The position numbers and the translations under genes were made by a program. A stretch of DNA of 64,000 bases from Apostichopus japonicus (Eukaryota; Echinodermata; Holothuroidea; Aspidochirotida; Stichopodidae). Shown piece after piece: positions 25,961-36,500 of the stretch. Where the stretch lies: the NCBI RefSeq assembly GCF_037975245.1, contig NC_092562.1, forward strand, positions 32,058,554 through 32,122,553, read 5' to 3'. The notes beneath the pieces are model-generated. The model saw only the letters and a list, made by a program, of their open reading frames with translations. It ran no database searches and had not been told where the DNA came from. The first letter of the stretch is position 1. Each line of letters begins with the position of its first letter.

Positions 25961-27185
25961 GATAGAAACCTGAGCCTAAGGAACAATGTCAACTGGTGGC
26001 TCATTCTAAGGTTCTGTGCACATGATAGAAACCTGAGCCTAAGGAGCAATGTCAACTGGTGGCTCATTCTAAGGTTCTGTGCACATGATAGAAACCTGAG
26101 CCTAAGGAGCAATGTCAACTGGTGGCTCATTCTAAGGTTAGAAACCTGAGCCTAAGGAGCAATGTCAACTGGTGGCTCATTCTAAGGTTAGAAACCTGAG
26201 CCTAAGGAACAATGTCAACTGGTGGCTCATTCTAAGGTTCTGTGCACATGATAGAAACCTGAGCCTAAGGAACAATGTCAACTGGTGGCTCATTGTAAGG
26301 TTAGAAACCTGAGCCTAAGGAACAATGTCAACTGGTGGCTCATTCTAAGGTTCTGTGCACATGATAGAAACCTGAGCCTAAGGAACAATGCCAACTGGTG
26401 GCTCATTCTAAGGTTCTCTGCACATGATAGAAACCTGAGCCTAAGGAACAATGTCAAGTGGTGGCTCATTCTAAGGTTAGAAACCTGAGCCTAAGGAACA
26501 ATGTCAACTGGTGGCTCATTCTAAGGTTCTGTGCACATGATAGAAACTTGAGCCTAAGGAACAATGCCAACTGGTGGCTCATTCTAAGGTTCTCTGCACA
26601 TGATAGAAACCTGAGCCTAAGGAACAATGTCAACTGGTGGCTCATTCTAAGGTTCTGTGCACATGATAGAAACCTGAGCCTAAGGAACAATGTCAACTGG
26701 TGGCTCATTGTAAGGTTAGAAACCTGAGCCTAAGGAACAATGCCAACTGGTGGCTCATTCTAAGGTTCTGTGCACTTGATAGAAACCTGAGCCTAAGGAA
26801 CAATGTCAACTGGTGGCTCATTCTAAGGTTCTGTGCACATGATAGAAACCTGAGCCTAAGGAACAATGTCAACTGGTGGCTCATTCTAAGGTTCTCTGCA
26901 CATGATAGAAACCTGAGCCTAAGGAACAATGTCAACTGGTGGCTCATTCTAAGGTTCTGTGCACATGATAGAAACCTGAGCCTAAGGAACAATGTCAACT
27001 GGTGGCTCATTCTAAGGTTAGAAACCTGAGCCTAAGGAACAATGTCAACTGGTGGCTCATTCTAAGGTTCTGTGCACATGATAGAAACCTGAGCCTAAGG
27101 AACAATGTCAACTGGTGGCTCATTGTAAGGTTAGAAACCTGAGCCTAAGGAACAATGTCAGCTGGTGGCTCATTCTAAGGTTCTG
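25961..27185. repeat. Minisatellite with two unit lengths, 63 bp and 50 bp
   Basis: The long unit is 'gaaacctgagcctaaggaac' + 'aatgtcaactggtggctcat' + 'tctaaggttctgtgcacatg' + 'ata'. The short unit lacks 13 bp (ctgtgcacatgat) after 'aaggtt'. Short and long units are interspersed over about 20 copies. As 63 is divisible by three, runs of long units give open frames up to ~109 codons on both strands; these are artefacts. Confidence 0.93.
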
Positions 27186-27345
27186 GGAATTGTTGTTGCT
27201 ATAGTTACCATAATTTGAAGATCTTAAATAGTTTTATTTTCCCTTTCCAATAGTTTTCCATGTACAGTTTTCATATGTGGATTCTTTTCTCTTTGTACAG
27301 GTTGTGTGTTACAGTTGGGGCTGTAGTAGGCTATCTGATGGTGTC

Positions 27346-30300
27346 ATGAGGGTAAAATACTGTGCAGTGGTATTTGTGTTCACTCATCTATGTCTTCTTA
27401 CTATTGGTGATGTGGGAGATGAAGGCACTGATGAATATGTTAATCCGTATGGCGACATGTATGACTCTGTTACACAGAAAGAAGAAAGTAATACAGATGG
27501 AACTAAGACTGAGGTGAGACAAGACACTTTCATGAATCCTTCTATTTCATTGTCATATTGTCAGCTCTCTGTGTCTCTCCACACTAATATACACATATCT
27601 GCAGATGCACACACATATCTAAATTGTAGATATATGAGACCATGGCTGTATGATTTGCTAGTCCAGCAGTTGGTACTCAGTACTCCTGTAGCCTGGAGTT
27701 GTTGTACCTTGTCCTGCAGTGTGAACCCAGTACTCCTGTAGCCTGGAGTTGTTGTACCTAGTCCAGCAGTTTGTACCCTGTAGCCTGGAGTTGTTGTACC
27801 TACTCCAGCAGTTTGTATCCAGTACTCCTGTAGCCTGGAGTTGTTGTACCTACTCCAGCAGTTTGTACCCAGTACTCCTGTAGCCTGGAGTTGTTGTACC
27901 TACTCCAGCAGTTTGTACCCAGTACTCCTGTAGCCTGGAGTTGTTGTACCTACTCCAGCAGTTCGTACTCAGTACCACTGTAGCCTGGAGTTGTTGTACC
28001 TACTCCAGCAGTTCGTACTCAGTACCACTGTAGCCTGGAGTTGTTGTACCTACTCCAGCAGTTTGTACCCAGTACTCCTGTAGCCTGGAGTTGTTGTACC
28101 TACTCCAGCAGTTTGTATCCAGTACTCCTGTAGCCTGGAGTTGTTGTACCTACTCCAGCAGTTTGTACCCAGTACTCCTGTAGCCTGGAGTTGTTGTACC
28201 TACTCCAGCAGTTCGTACTCAGTACCACTGTAGCCTGGAGTTGTTGTACCTACTCCAGCAGTTCGTACTCAGTACCACTGTAGCCTGGAGTTGTTGTACC
28301 TACTCCAGCAGTTTGTACCCAGTACTCCTGTAGCCTGGAGTTGTTGTACCTACTCCAGCAGTTTGTATCCAGTACTCCTGTAGCCTGGAGTTGTTGTACC
28401 TACTCCAGCAGTTTGTACCCAGTACTCCTGTAGCCTGGAGTTGTAGTACTAGGGATTGATGTATCCCACATGTATACCTCTCATATTGGCTAGTAAATAC
28501 TTTCTTCTGAACACAGAACAAACAAGATTGTACATCAGAACTGAAGGCAGATTGCAAACACTGTGGATTTAGTTTGAAGAATGATGATGGTGATGATGAT
28601 GATGGTGATCTCCAGGGTGTTACTGAGGAGTCTCAGTTTGACCAGAGCTCTTGCCCTTCCTCTGATCATCTTATTCTGCACTTTGCCCGGTCACTTCTGA
28701 AGGTAAGTTATTGTGAAACTAACATCATACAATAAATAGCAGGCTTAGGAACTTAAATTGAACTAACTGTACATGTTCAGCTATTGGGATCTCTCCAAGT
28801 GGATTTATTATCACATGAACAAGGATTTGAATGATATACATAAGGATGGATTAAATGGTCATAGAATCCTTACCAAGAACAATTTGACTAAAGCAACCTC
28901 TCACCACATTCTATTCAAGTGTATGCAAGTGTATGCAAGTGTAGACAAGAGCTGTAGTCTACAATAGTCTCTTTTTGTCCAAAGAAGTTTAATTAGTTTG
29001 TTAGTATTGTTGATAGTATCATAAGGTTGTTATGTATAAGGAGTTCATGATTATGTACAGCAGTAAACAGAACTCCTGGAATTTTTGATATATTCATTCA
29101 TAAGTGAGTAGATGGCTTTGTTTTACGACTGAGCCTTGTGCACACCAGACAAAGTTGAGAAGACTGTAGATATTTAGTACATAACACTAATATTCTTAAC
29201 AAGGTATGTTATTGCAATGTCATGATCAAGGGTTAGCTCAGCTGCTGTGATGCTCCACTATGGAGTGTTTATGTACCACTTAACTGCATTGCCGTTAATT
29301 TTAATACATCAAGAACAATGAGATTGCATAATGGCCTGTTAACTTTACTAATGAGAATGGTTGAAACTTAATTCACCGTTCCAAACATGAATTAAGCAAA
29401 GACGAATGGTCTAAAAGGGAACTCTGAAGTTTTCATTAATCTTAAAAATCGTAGATTTGAGAAGCCTCTTTGGCCTTGTTCACACTTACTCAAGAATGCA
29501 CCCGCACTTCAAGTCCACAAGGGAGATTAATTCCCTTAGTGTGAACGCTCGCATTCTTGTACTTCCAGTCTGCGTGCAGTCTTCAAAATAATCCTCCTTT
29601 CGGGGTCCCTTCAATCCTTCTTGCGTTCCTAATAAATGTAATGTGAACGGTCAAAGCCGCAAGCTGACTGAAGTCAGTCTCTTAGATTCATATTTAACGT
29701 CCATGATTATGGATTGTCAATTGTCAACAACTCTGTAACTGGACGACATACATTAATCTTGGAGTGACTCGAACCAGGGACCTTATGATTGGAAGGCACC
29801 GGCGTTAACCACTGAGCTAACGCTCCCAGCACTACTTGAAGGGTTTGGAAGAAATTTGAATCTGGGTCAACTTGTAGTGGTAGTGGTAAGGAGTGGTTGA
29901 ATACAGTATACTGCTTATGTGCGATGATTGAACATTGCGGCTAAGTGGTGTACGGAGTAGTACATACTTAATTAGTACAGCACATGTGGCAATGGCAATC
30001 ATAGGGAAAAGGTAAACAGCTGATACGACCTTTCACGCCTGCGCAGTATATTAAAATCGCAAGCGGACTTAATAAGAAACTCACTCGTTCTCAAATGTGA
30101 ACGCATCTTGTTCTTAATTAGATGATTCTCCTCGCGGACTTAATATCACTAATGTCCCTTTCTCAAATGTGAACAAGGGCATTATTCCATAGTTACTGAT
30201 TTTTGTTTTTGATTCTCTTATAGACCATGGAATCCTCAGAGTCTAATCAAGTAGTAATCAAGTTAAGCAATCGCCAGAAAGAGAAGTTAAAGGAGTATAT

Positions 30301-33300
30301 CAATGATTATAATCAACCTGCTGGAAACATCAAAGACATGCTGGCAGCTTCCATGGATCCATATTATAATGAGGCAGTATCTGACTTCAACAGAAGCTAT
30401 GGTGCACCAACCAACAAAGTAAGAAGTATGGACATGTTGGTGAAGACTACAATTCCAATATCTCTGTTTGTAGTAGAAGTATGGACATGTTGGTGAAGAC
30501 TCAATTCCAATATGTCTGTTTGTAGTAGAAGTATGGACATGTTGGTGAAGACTTAAATTCCAATATCTCTGTTTGTAGTAGAAGTATGGACATGTTGGTG
30601 AAGACTACAATTCCAATATCTCTGTTTGTAGTCAAAGTATGGACATGTTGGTGAAGTCTAAAACTCCTTTCTTCTACTCTTAAACAATTAATTCCCAACC
30701 TTGTCTCATTGCTGTTTGCTCTATGTATCTTCCATACCACCTGTATTGTTTGTCTGTCCTCTCCATTGAATTACTACCTACATAAGTATTCATAAATCTC
30801 TTTCTATTTTTCAGTTCCTCATTGGTCTCTTGATGATGACTGTGTCTGTCTGTGTGTTCATAATGCTCCTGAACTGTCAATTTTCTTTCTGGCGTGTAAC
30901 ATTGGCAGTGCTAATGACAGCTTTCTTCACCAGCTGTTTCTTCAGTTACATGTACCTACATGCGGTAAGTGGAAGTGATGTCATCATTTCACCTCTTTCC
31001 CTAATATGTCCATCGTACCTCTCTCTGTCCAATACAGGGTACATCTATCACCTCTCTCTGTGCCAGACAGGGTACACCTATCACCTCTCTCTGTCCAATA
31101 CAGGGTAACCCATCCACCCTCTCTGTCCAAGACAGGGTACATCCATCACCTCTCTCTGTCTAAGACAGGGTACACCCATCACATCTCTCTGTCCAATACA
31201 GGGTAACCCATCCCCCCTCTCTGTCCAAGACAGGGTACATCCATCACCTCTCTCTGTGCCAGACAGGGTACACCCATCACCTCTCTCTGTCCAATACAGG
31301 GTACATCTATCACCTCTCTCTGACTAAGACAGGGTACATCCATCACCTCTCTCTGTCTAAGACAGGGTACACCCATCACATCTCTCTGTCCAATACAGGG
31401 TACACCCATCACATCTCTCTGTCCAAGACAGGGTACATCCATCACATCTCTCTGTCCAAGACAGGGTACATCCATCACCTCTCTCTGTCTAAGACAGGGT
31501 ACACCCATCACATCTCTCTGTCCAATACAGGGTACACCCATCCACCCTCTCTGTCCAAGACATTTATCCACCTCTTACCCTAATATGTCCATCGTACCTC
31601 TCTCTGTCCAAGACAGGGTACATCATTCACCTCTCTCTGTGCCAGACAGGGTACACCCATCCCCTCTCCAATATAGGGTTACCCATCCACCCTCTCTGTC
31701 CAAGACAGGGTACATCCGTCACCTCTCTATTTGTCTTCTTTGTCTTTACAGAAAGAGAGCGCAAGGAGAATGAATGATGATGCTAAAAGACAAGCTTTTA
31801 GTGATGCTTGTTTTCCTCTCCAAAATGGGACATTCCTTACTAATATTGGACAGTTCTTCAGAGGGTTGGTGACCAAAGATGATCCCTGTCTCAAAGAATT
31901 TGAAGATCACCAGATAGATATTATCTATGCTGTTCTTCCCATTGATGTGAGTAGGTCATATTTAAGATTAATATGTAGACAAGATTCTCTTAGCTGTTGT
32001 GCATGATGGTTAGATGATGGACCTTATTCTAGTACAGGCTTTACGAGAGACCAGTGCCCTCTTCCTAGTACCTTTATGGGAGACCAAGGCCCTCACCTAA
32101 ATCCCTCAACCTAATACCTTTATGGGAGACCAATGTCTTCTTCCTAGTACCTTTATGGGACACCAAGGTCCTCATCTTAGTACCTTTATTGGAGACCAAA
32201 GCCCTCACCTAAAGCCCTCATCCTAGTACCTTTATGGGAGACCAATGCCCTCATCCTAGTAACTTTATGGGACACCAAGGCCCTCATCTTAGTACGTTTA
32301 TTGGAGACCAAAGCCCTCACCGAAAGCCCTCATCCTAGTACCTTGATAGGAGACAAAATCCCTCATCCTAGTAACTTTATGGGACACCAAGGCCCTAACC
32401 CTAGTACCTTTTAGGGGGACCAAGGCTTTCACCCTAGTACCTTGAAAGGAGATCAAGGCCCTCACCCTAGTTCCTTTAAATGAGACCATGGGCCTCACCC
32501 TAGTACCTTTAAGAGAGATCAAGGCCCTTAACTAGTACCTTCAAGGAGACCAAAGCCCTCACCCTAGTACCTTTAAATGAGACCAAGGGCCTCACCCTAG
32601 TCCCTATAAGGGAGACCATAGCCTCCACCCTAGTGCCTTTAGGGGAGTCCAAGGGGCTCACCCTAGTACATTTAAGTTACACCAAGGCCCTCACCTAGTA
32701 CCTTGAAGGGAGACCAAGGCCCTTACCTAGATTCTTTAAGGGAGACCAAGGCCCTCACCTTGGTACCTTTAAGGGAAACCAAGGGACACACCCTAGTATT
32801 TTCATGGGAGATCAAGTCCCTAACCCTGGTACCTTTAAGAGAGACAAAGGCCCTTACCCTCTTCCTTTTAAGTATGTATGATGGTAATTATTGAGGGGAG
32901 ACCAAGGCCATCACCATATTTACTTTTAAGTAAGGTGAAATCAGTGTTGTCATTCTAGTACCTATAAGTAACGACCAAGATTGTTATTGCAGCTGCAATG
33001 TGTCACACTTATGTTATATGACATTGTTTTCATTGCCATAGTAACACCTTAGATTTTCCTGAGTTAATAGTGACATCTTCTTTCCTTCTTTTAACAGGCG
33101 GTAACACACACTATTGGCTCTGTTTTTAAAGGTCTTAGCCTCGCATCAGGCAGTAGCCTTTCAGGATTCATAAGTAACTTTTATGATGGTCTACCAGTGT
33201 TGATGTGGATTCCTGCTTCTTTGGTTTTGCTGCTTGCAGTAGTATTGATCATTGCTGTATGTTTGTACTGCCAACCTAGAAAGGTTATCATCAGAGAAAT

Positions 33301-33637
33301 CCAAGAACAACCTCAGATTAGAAGGAACGTACCACCTCCAAGAGTCCAGGACATCAGCCATCATAATTCTGCAGTAACAGATGGAGATGCTGTTACCAGA
33401 AATGACAGTACATCTGATCCTGCTGGAAGTGTTCAGAGGGTAGAAAATGTAATAGTACCAAAGATAGCCAGTGATGAAAGTAGCCAGGACATAGTTGAAA
33501 AGCAAACAGATATGAAAGACAGAACTGAACAGCAACAAGATATAAAAGACAGAACTGAAAAGAGCTTGATATCTAGTCATGAAGGTGATGAAGATGATGA
33601 TGACTTTGAGGTGATATCAGAGGATGAACAGAAGTGA
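27346..33637 (+). CDS. CLCC1: CLCC1-like (chloride channel CLIC-like protein 1) ER membrane protein, complete, 6 coding exons
   Basis: Coding exons 27301-27513 (ATG at 27346), 28517-28702, 30224-30418, 30815-30964, 31752-31946, 33098-33637; all introns are phase 0; 477 aa (human about 550, from memory). Residues 1-20 form a signal peptide-like start (MRVKYCAVVFVFTHLCLLTI), followed by acidic DEYVNPYGDMYD, comparable to the DDW.DP.DMLNYD start of CLCC1. A luminal region of ~165 aa includes an Asp-rich run (exon 2) and MDPYYNEAVSDFNRSYG. Then come hydrophobic segments at about 184-205 and 210-231, the family hallmark KDDPCLKEFED (exon 5), and a third hydrophobic segment at about 331-355 (PVLMWIPASLVLLLAVVLII). 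The tail is long, polar and acidic, ending DEDDDDFEVISEDEQK. The match rests on domain order and short conserved words recalled from the family. CLCC1 acts at the ER membrane in ion homeostasis. A non-coding 5' exon is implied by the acceptor at 27300 ahead of the ATG. Confidence 0.82.
27655..28446. repeat. 50-bp minisatellite with a five-unit (250-bp) higher-order repeat
   Basis: The unit is 'cctgtagcctggagttgttg' + 'tacctactccagcagtttgt' + 'acccagtact'. A variant pair with 'gttcgtactcagtaccact' occurs at 27961/28011 and again at 28210/28260, giving a 250-bp period. First intron of the CLCC1-like gene. Confidence 0.93.
28703..29472. other. Intron sequence, nothing recognised
   Basis: Second coding intron of the CLCC1-like gene up to the inverted-repeat element. 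No repeats other than 'gtgtatgcaa' doubled at ~28919 were noticed. Confidence 0.4.
29473..30180. mobile_element. MITE-like element with GCC(C)TTGTTCACA ends, hosting a SINE
   Basis: The left end is 'ggccttgttcacactt' (29472 on); the right end, reverse-complemented from 30162-30180, is 'gcccttgttcacatttgag'. Additional 'tgtgaacg' words at ~29540, ~29641 and ~30098 look like subterminal repeats. The interior has no transposase frame, and a tRNA-derived SINE occupies 29636-29828. A target-site duplication was not identified, so boundaries are approximate. It ends 43 bp before the exon at 30224. Confidence 0.45.
29636..29828 (-). mobile_element. tRNA-derived SINE, copy 1
   Basis: Read on the minus strand from 29828, the head is 'gggagcgttagctcagtggt' + 'taac...', with a polymerase III A-box-like TTAGCTCAGTGG, then a B-box-like GGTTCGAGTCAC about 40 bases later. 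The body matches copy 2 (43110-43343) through 'gtcgtccagttaca.agttgt', 'aatcatggac.ttaaatatga' and 'cagcttgc.gctttga'. The tRNA-like head is not followed by a proper acceptor stem, so it is not a functional tRNA. Confidence 0.75.
30420..30662. repeat. About 55-bp tandem repeat, 4-5 units, starting at the splice donor
   Basis: Copies of 'agtatggacatgttggtgaa' + 'gactacaattccaatatctc' + 'tgtttgtagtaga' follow each other. The array begins within a few bases of the GT at 30419 of the third coding exon. Confidence 0.85.
30995..31735. repeat. About 33-bp minisatellite (cacctctctctgtccaagac agggtacatccat), ~21 units
   Basis: Pyrimidine-rich units with alternatives 'gtctaag', 'gtccaat', 'gtgccag' and length variants. 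They fill the intron before the exon at 31752 and reach its polypyrimidine tract. Open frames on either strand follow the period and have no protein character. Confidence 0.93.
32030..32960. repeat. About 33-bp minisatellite (tagtacctttaagggagacc aaggccctcaccc), ~25 diverged units
   Basis: Imperfect copies with many substitutions, noticeably more diverged than the other arrays. The array fills most of the last intron of the CLCC1-like gene. Confidence 0.88.
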
Positions 33638-34141
33638 TCTGCTATGGTACTTACAATATGTAAACTGATAGAGATCAATAACAATAACTGCTTAGGCTTT
33701 CCATTCCAAGAGAGGCAATTATATATATATATATGTATATATATATTAATATATATTATTAGAGAAAACCAGAGAAATAAGATATGACTCATAATTGACA
33801 AATAAGGAGTAAGTTTTAGAAAATATATTGGAATTTTCGGTCCCCCTGGGACCTTCGTCAGCAATACTTGGCAGTCGAATGAGAAGTACAAAATGTGACA
33901 CAATGAAAGTATGATGCTAGATAAGTGTAAGTTGCATTGATGGAATTAGAACCAAATAAACCATGACTATACAGGAAGCGGATTAAGGAGCAAAGAACGG
34001 ATTACATATGTTTGTAGAACTGGTAGTTGTTAAGGGGTCCCAAGTCTTTGTTGAGGCCGGTGATGTGAGACTTAATACGAAAGATCCAATCGATTTCTTT
34101 ACATAAAGAAAATCGATTGGATCTTTCGGAACTATGGATCC

Positions 34142-34406
34142 TACCTTAGGTCGACAGTTACATTGACTTACACACTAAATTTAATCTAACCCTAACCCTT
34201 TTTTCTAACCCTAACCCTGAACCGACCCTAACCAAAACTTTTAAATGAACGTTTTAGAGGACGGAGAACATTATAAAGCTATTTGCGACAATAAAAAAGT
34301 GTCTTAAAATGGTAGTGAAAACATTAGGTCGACACTGAAATGTCGACCTAAGGTACACTGTTGACCTAAGGTACACTTTTTTACCATAAACTGTCGACCT
34401 AAGGTA
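34142..34406. mobile_element. MITE-like element with 18-bp perfect terminal inverted repeats and TTAGGG-like hexamers
   Basis: The left end TACCTTAGGTCGACAGTT (34142-34159) is the exact reverse complement of the right end (34389-34406). Further 'gacctaaggtacac' copies lie near the right end. Inside, 34185-34235 carries several CCCTAA hexamers (ctaaccctaaccc), matching the complement of the animal telomere repeat. No open frame is present. A TA duplication is possible but not distinguishable from the repeat itself. Confidence 0.6.
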
Positions 34407-34417
34407 CATATCATGAG

Positions 34418-34423
<6 letters not shown>

Positions 34424-34483
<60 letters not shown>

Positions 34484-34486
34484 AAT
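34424..34486. repeat. (AT)n microsatellite
   Basis: Alternating AT with an 'acacac' interruption. A shorter AT run lies at 33719-33765. Confidence 0.95.
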
Positions 34487-34626
34487 AAGGAGTAGAGTTT
34501 TAGAAAATATATTGGAATTTTCGGTCCCCTGGGACCTTCGTCAAGCAATACAGCAATATATATTTTCTAAAACTTTACTCCTTATTTGTCAATTATGAGT
34601 CATATCTTATTTCTCTGGTTTTCTGT

Positions 34627-34646
34627 AATATATATATATATATAAA

Positions 34647-34711
<65 letters not shown>
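34627..34711. repeat. (AT)n microsatellite
   Basis: About 85 bp of nearly pure AT dinucleotides right after the retroelement tail. Confidence 0.95.
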
Positions 34712-34713
<2 letters not shown>

Positions 34714-36090
34714 GATGATTCTGATGGCTTTACTGTAATAAGGAATACATTGCACTATACAGTCAGATGTATTACTTTGTTTCTGCCAATACTGTTGTTA
34801 TTATGTCTCTCCTCAGCAGTCATTTATAACAACAAGGTCAGCCCTGAGTCTTGTATGCAAAGTAGGTTAGTATATACGCATATGCTGTGAAATTATTATG
34901 GTCCAATTGATGGTATTGACAAATAATGGTTTTCATGAAGTTTCAACTAGCTGTTATCACAATTATGCTGTACATTAGAAATGTTATATTTTTACTGATG
35001 AATGTGCCTGGAGACAACATACCAGCAAAAGCAACTGTATGTCTTTCAATAATAAGAAAAAAACCCTGGTTATATACTTCTTTATGTATAACTCTCCCAA
35101 AAGCAACTGTTTGTCTTGAAGTAATCAGTATGGACCCTGGTTATAAACTTCTTTAAGTACAACCCTCCCAAAAGCAACTGTTTGTCTTGAAGTAATCAGT
35201 ATGGACCCTCGTTGCACAATTCTCTCAAGTTCCACTTTTCTTCATTGGAAAAGCGATTCTCACTCTGGTAGCTCTGGTTTCATGAATGACATGGTGGACA
35301 TATTGTTTATGTTTTCACCTGCTAGTTGTAGCAATTTGTGTAATAAGTCTCAATAACTATAAGAGTAAACAAGTAACAAACATGTTCTGTCCCAGAACAT
35401 TTATTTAAGTATAAGTTTTCCATATCCTAAGTTGGAAGTTGAGATCTGTACACTGTACATGTTTTGAACTAGTACAGTACACTGCAGTACACATTGTAGC
35501 CTTAATATTGTTTGATTCACACCTCCTGTGTGGATAGAGTCTTCTTAAAGTACCATGGTAACCGTGTTTTGTAAGTAATTGTAAGAATGTTTCATTTGGA
35601 GTGTGCTGTCAAGTTTTATGTATCTCTAATGTAACTTCTTTCTTTTTTTTGCCATTGATATACTTTATGCAACTCCTTTGCCAAAAATGTAGGATTTAAT
35701 ATAAGTGATTGATGGCACATCTCTTCGTGTTTGTGTCATTTTTGTGAATTTATGTAGAACTGACTCAGCAGTTCATTGAGCATGCAGACACCTTGCTTTC
35801 ATTATTTCCCAGCTTCCATAGAAACATGATGAAAACTTATGTTTCTTAAGTTTCACTATTCTGATGATGAAATGTTTGAAACACACAGTTAACCACTTCT
35901 ACACTAGCAAATATCCATAGGAATATGTACTGTTTTGTAAAGGATAATTATATGCATCAAAGTGTGTTCATTTGTTCATTGTATGCACTACTATAGGATA
36001 CCCCTAATTTTATGCCTGCTGTGTTAATAGAGTGTTTGAATTACCTTCATTAGCCTCAGGTACTTTTGAAGCACTTTTCAATTTGTAGGA
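34712..36090. other. Spacer or 3' UTR of the CLCC1-like gene, nothing coding recognised
   Basis: AT-rich sequence with no recognised exon. At 35026-35225, 'ccaaaagcaactgtttgtct' + 'tgaagtaatcagtatggacc' recurs 2-3 times with a period of about 75 bp. No clear poly(A) site for the CLCC1-like gene could be assigned. Confidence 0.45.
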
Positions 36091-36116
36091 TCAAGATTAA
36101 ACAAAAGGAAAATGTC

Positions 36117-36500
36117 AATCAGTCTAGGAAGTCTACTAGACTGATCGGATGCAGCATCAAGAACTGTGGTGGGGGACATGGGTGTACCCACCCACCCTCT
36201 AGGAAGTCTACTAGACTGATCGGATGCAGCATCAAGAACTGTGGTGGGGGACATGGGTGTACCCACTCACCCTCTAGGAAGTCTCCTAGACTGATCGGAT
36301 GCAGCATCAAGAACTGTGGTGGGGGACATGGGTGTACCCACCCACCCTCTAGGAAGTCTCCTAGATTGATCGGATGCAGCATCAAGAACTGTGGTGGGGG
36401 ACATGGGTGTACCCACCCACCCTCTAGGAAGTCTCCTAGACTGATCGGATGCAGCATCAAGAACTGTGGTGGGGGACAGGGGTGTACCCACCCACCACAG
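36117..36500. repeat. 75-bp minisatellite, 5 units
   Basis: The unit is 'taggaagtctcctagactga' + 'tcggatgcagcatcaagaac' + 'tgtggtgggggacatgggtg' + 'tacccacccaccctc'. The units are almost identical. As 75 is divisible by three, frames stay open on both strands; the peptides resemble no known protein. 'tctcctagactga' contains the inverted pair agtct/agact. Confidence 0.93.

Larger units (their letters stand above)
33757..34625 (-). mobile_element. Rearranged 3' tail of a retroelement, possibly Penelope-like
   Basis: On the minus strand, 34102 to 34007 encodes KEIDWIFRIKSHITGLNKDL and then GPLNNYQFYKHM followed by a stop, resembling the end of a reverse-transcriptase/GIY-YIG polyprotein (E..WI..I...TGLN). 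Downstream lies 'gacgaaggtcccagggggac' + 'cgaaa', a hairpin-like 3' UTR word, ending near 33757. The same tail recurs at 34487-34560, and its inverse at 34550-34620, so the two outer ~70 bp are inverted repeats. A hairpin at 34078-34128 doubles the 'gaaagatccaatcgattt' part of the coding end. A second element is nested at 34142-34406. The exact family is uncertain. Confidence 0.5.

Noticed and set aside
26285-27029. Repeated NLSLRNN.NWWLIL frames
   Set aside because: They come from 63-bp units in an array; they are open on both strands and interrupted wherever a 50-bp unit occurs.
27277-27345. An earlier ATG at 27277 for the CLCC1-like protein
   Set aside because: A consensus acceptor ends at 27300, so 27277 lies in an intron. 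Starting at 27346 gives a signal peptide followed by the expected acidic N-terminus.
29760-29828. A tRNA gene on the minus strand
   Set aside because: A and B boxes are present, but the acceptor stem does not close and the sequence continues into a body shared with another locus, so it is the head of a SINE.
34185-34235. A telomere or chromosome end
   Set aside because: Only a few interrupted CCCTAA hexamers within a small inverted-repeat element, with ordinary sequence on both sides.
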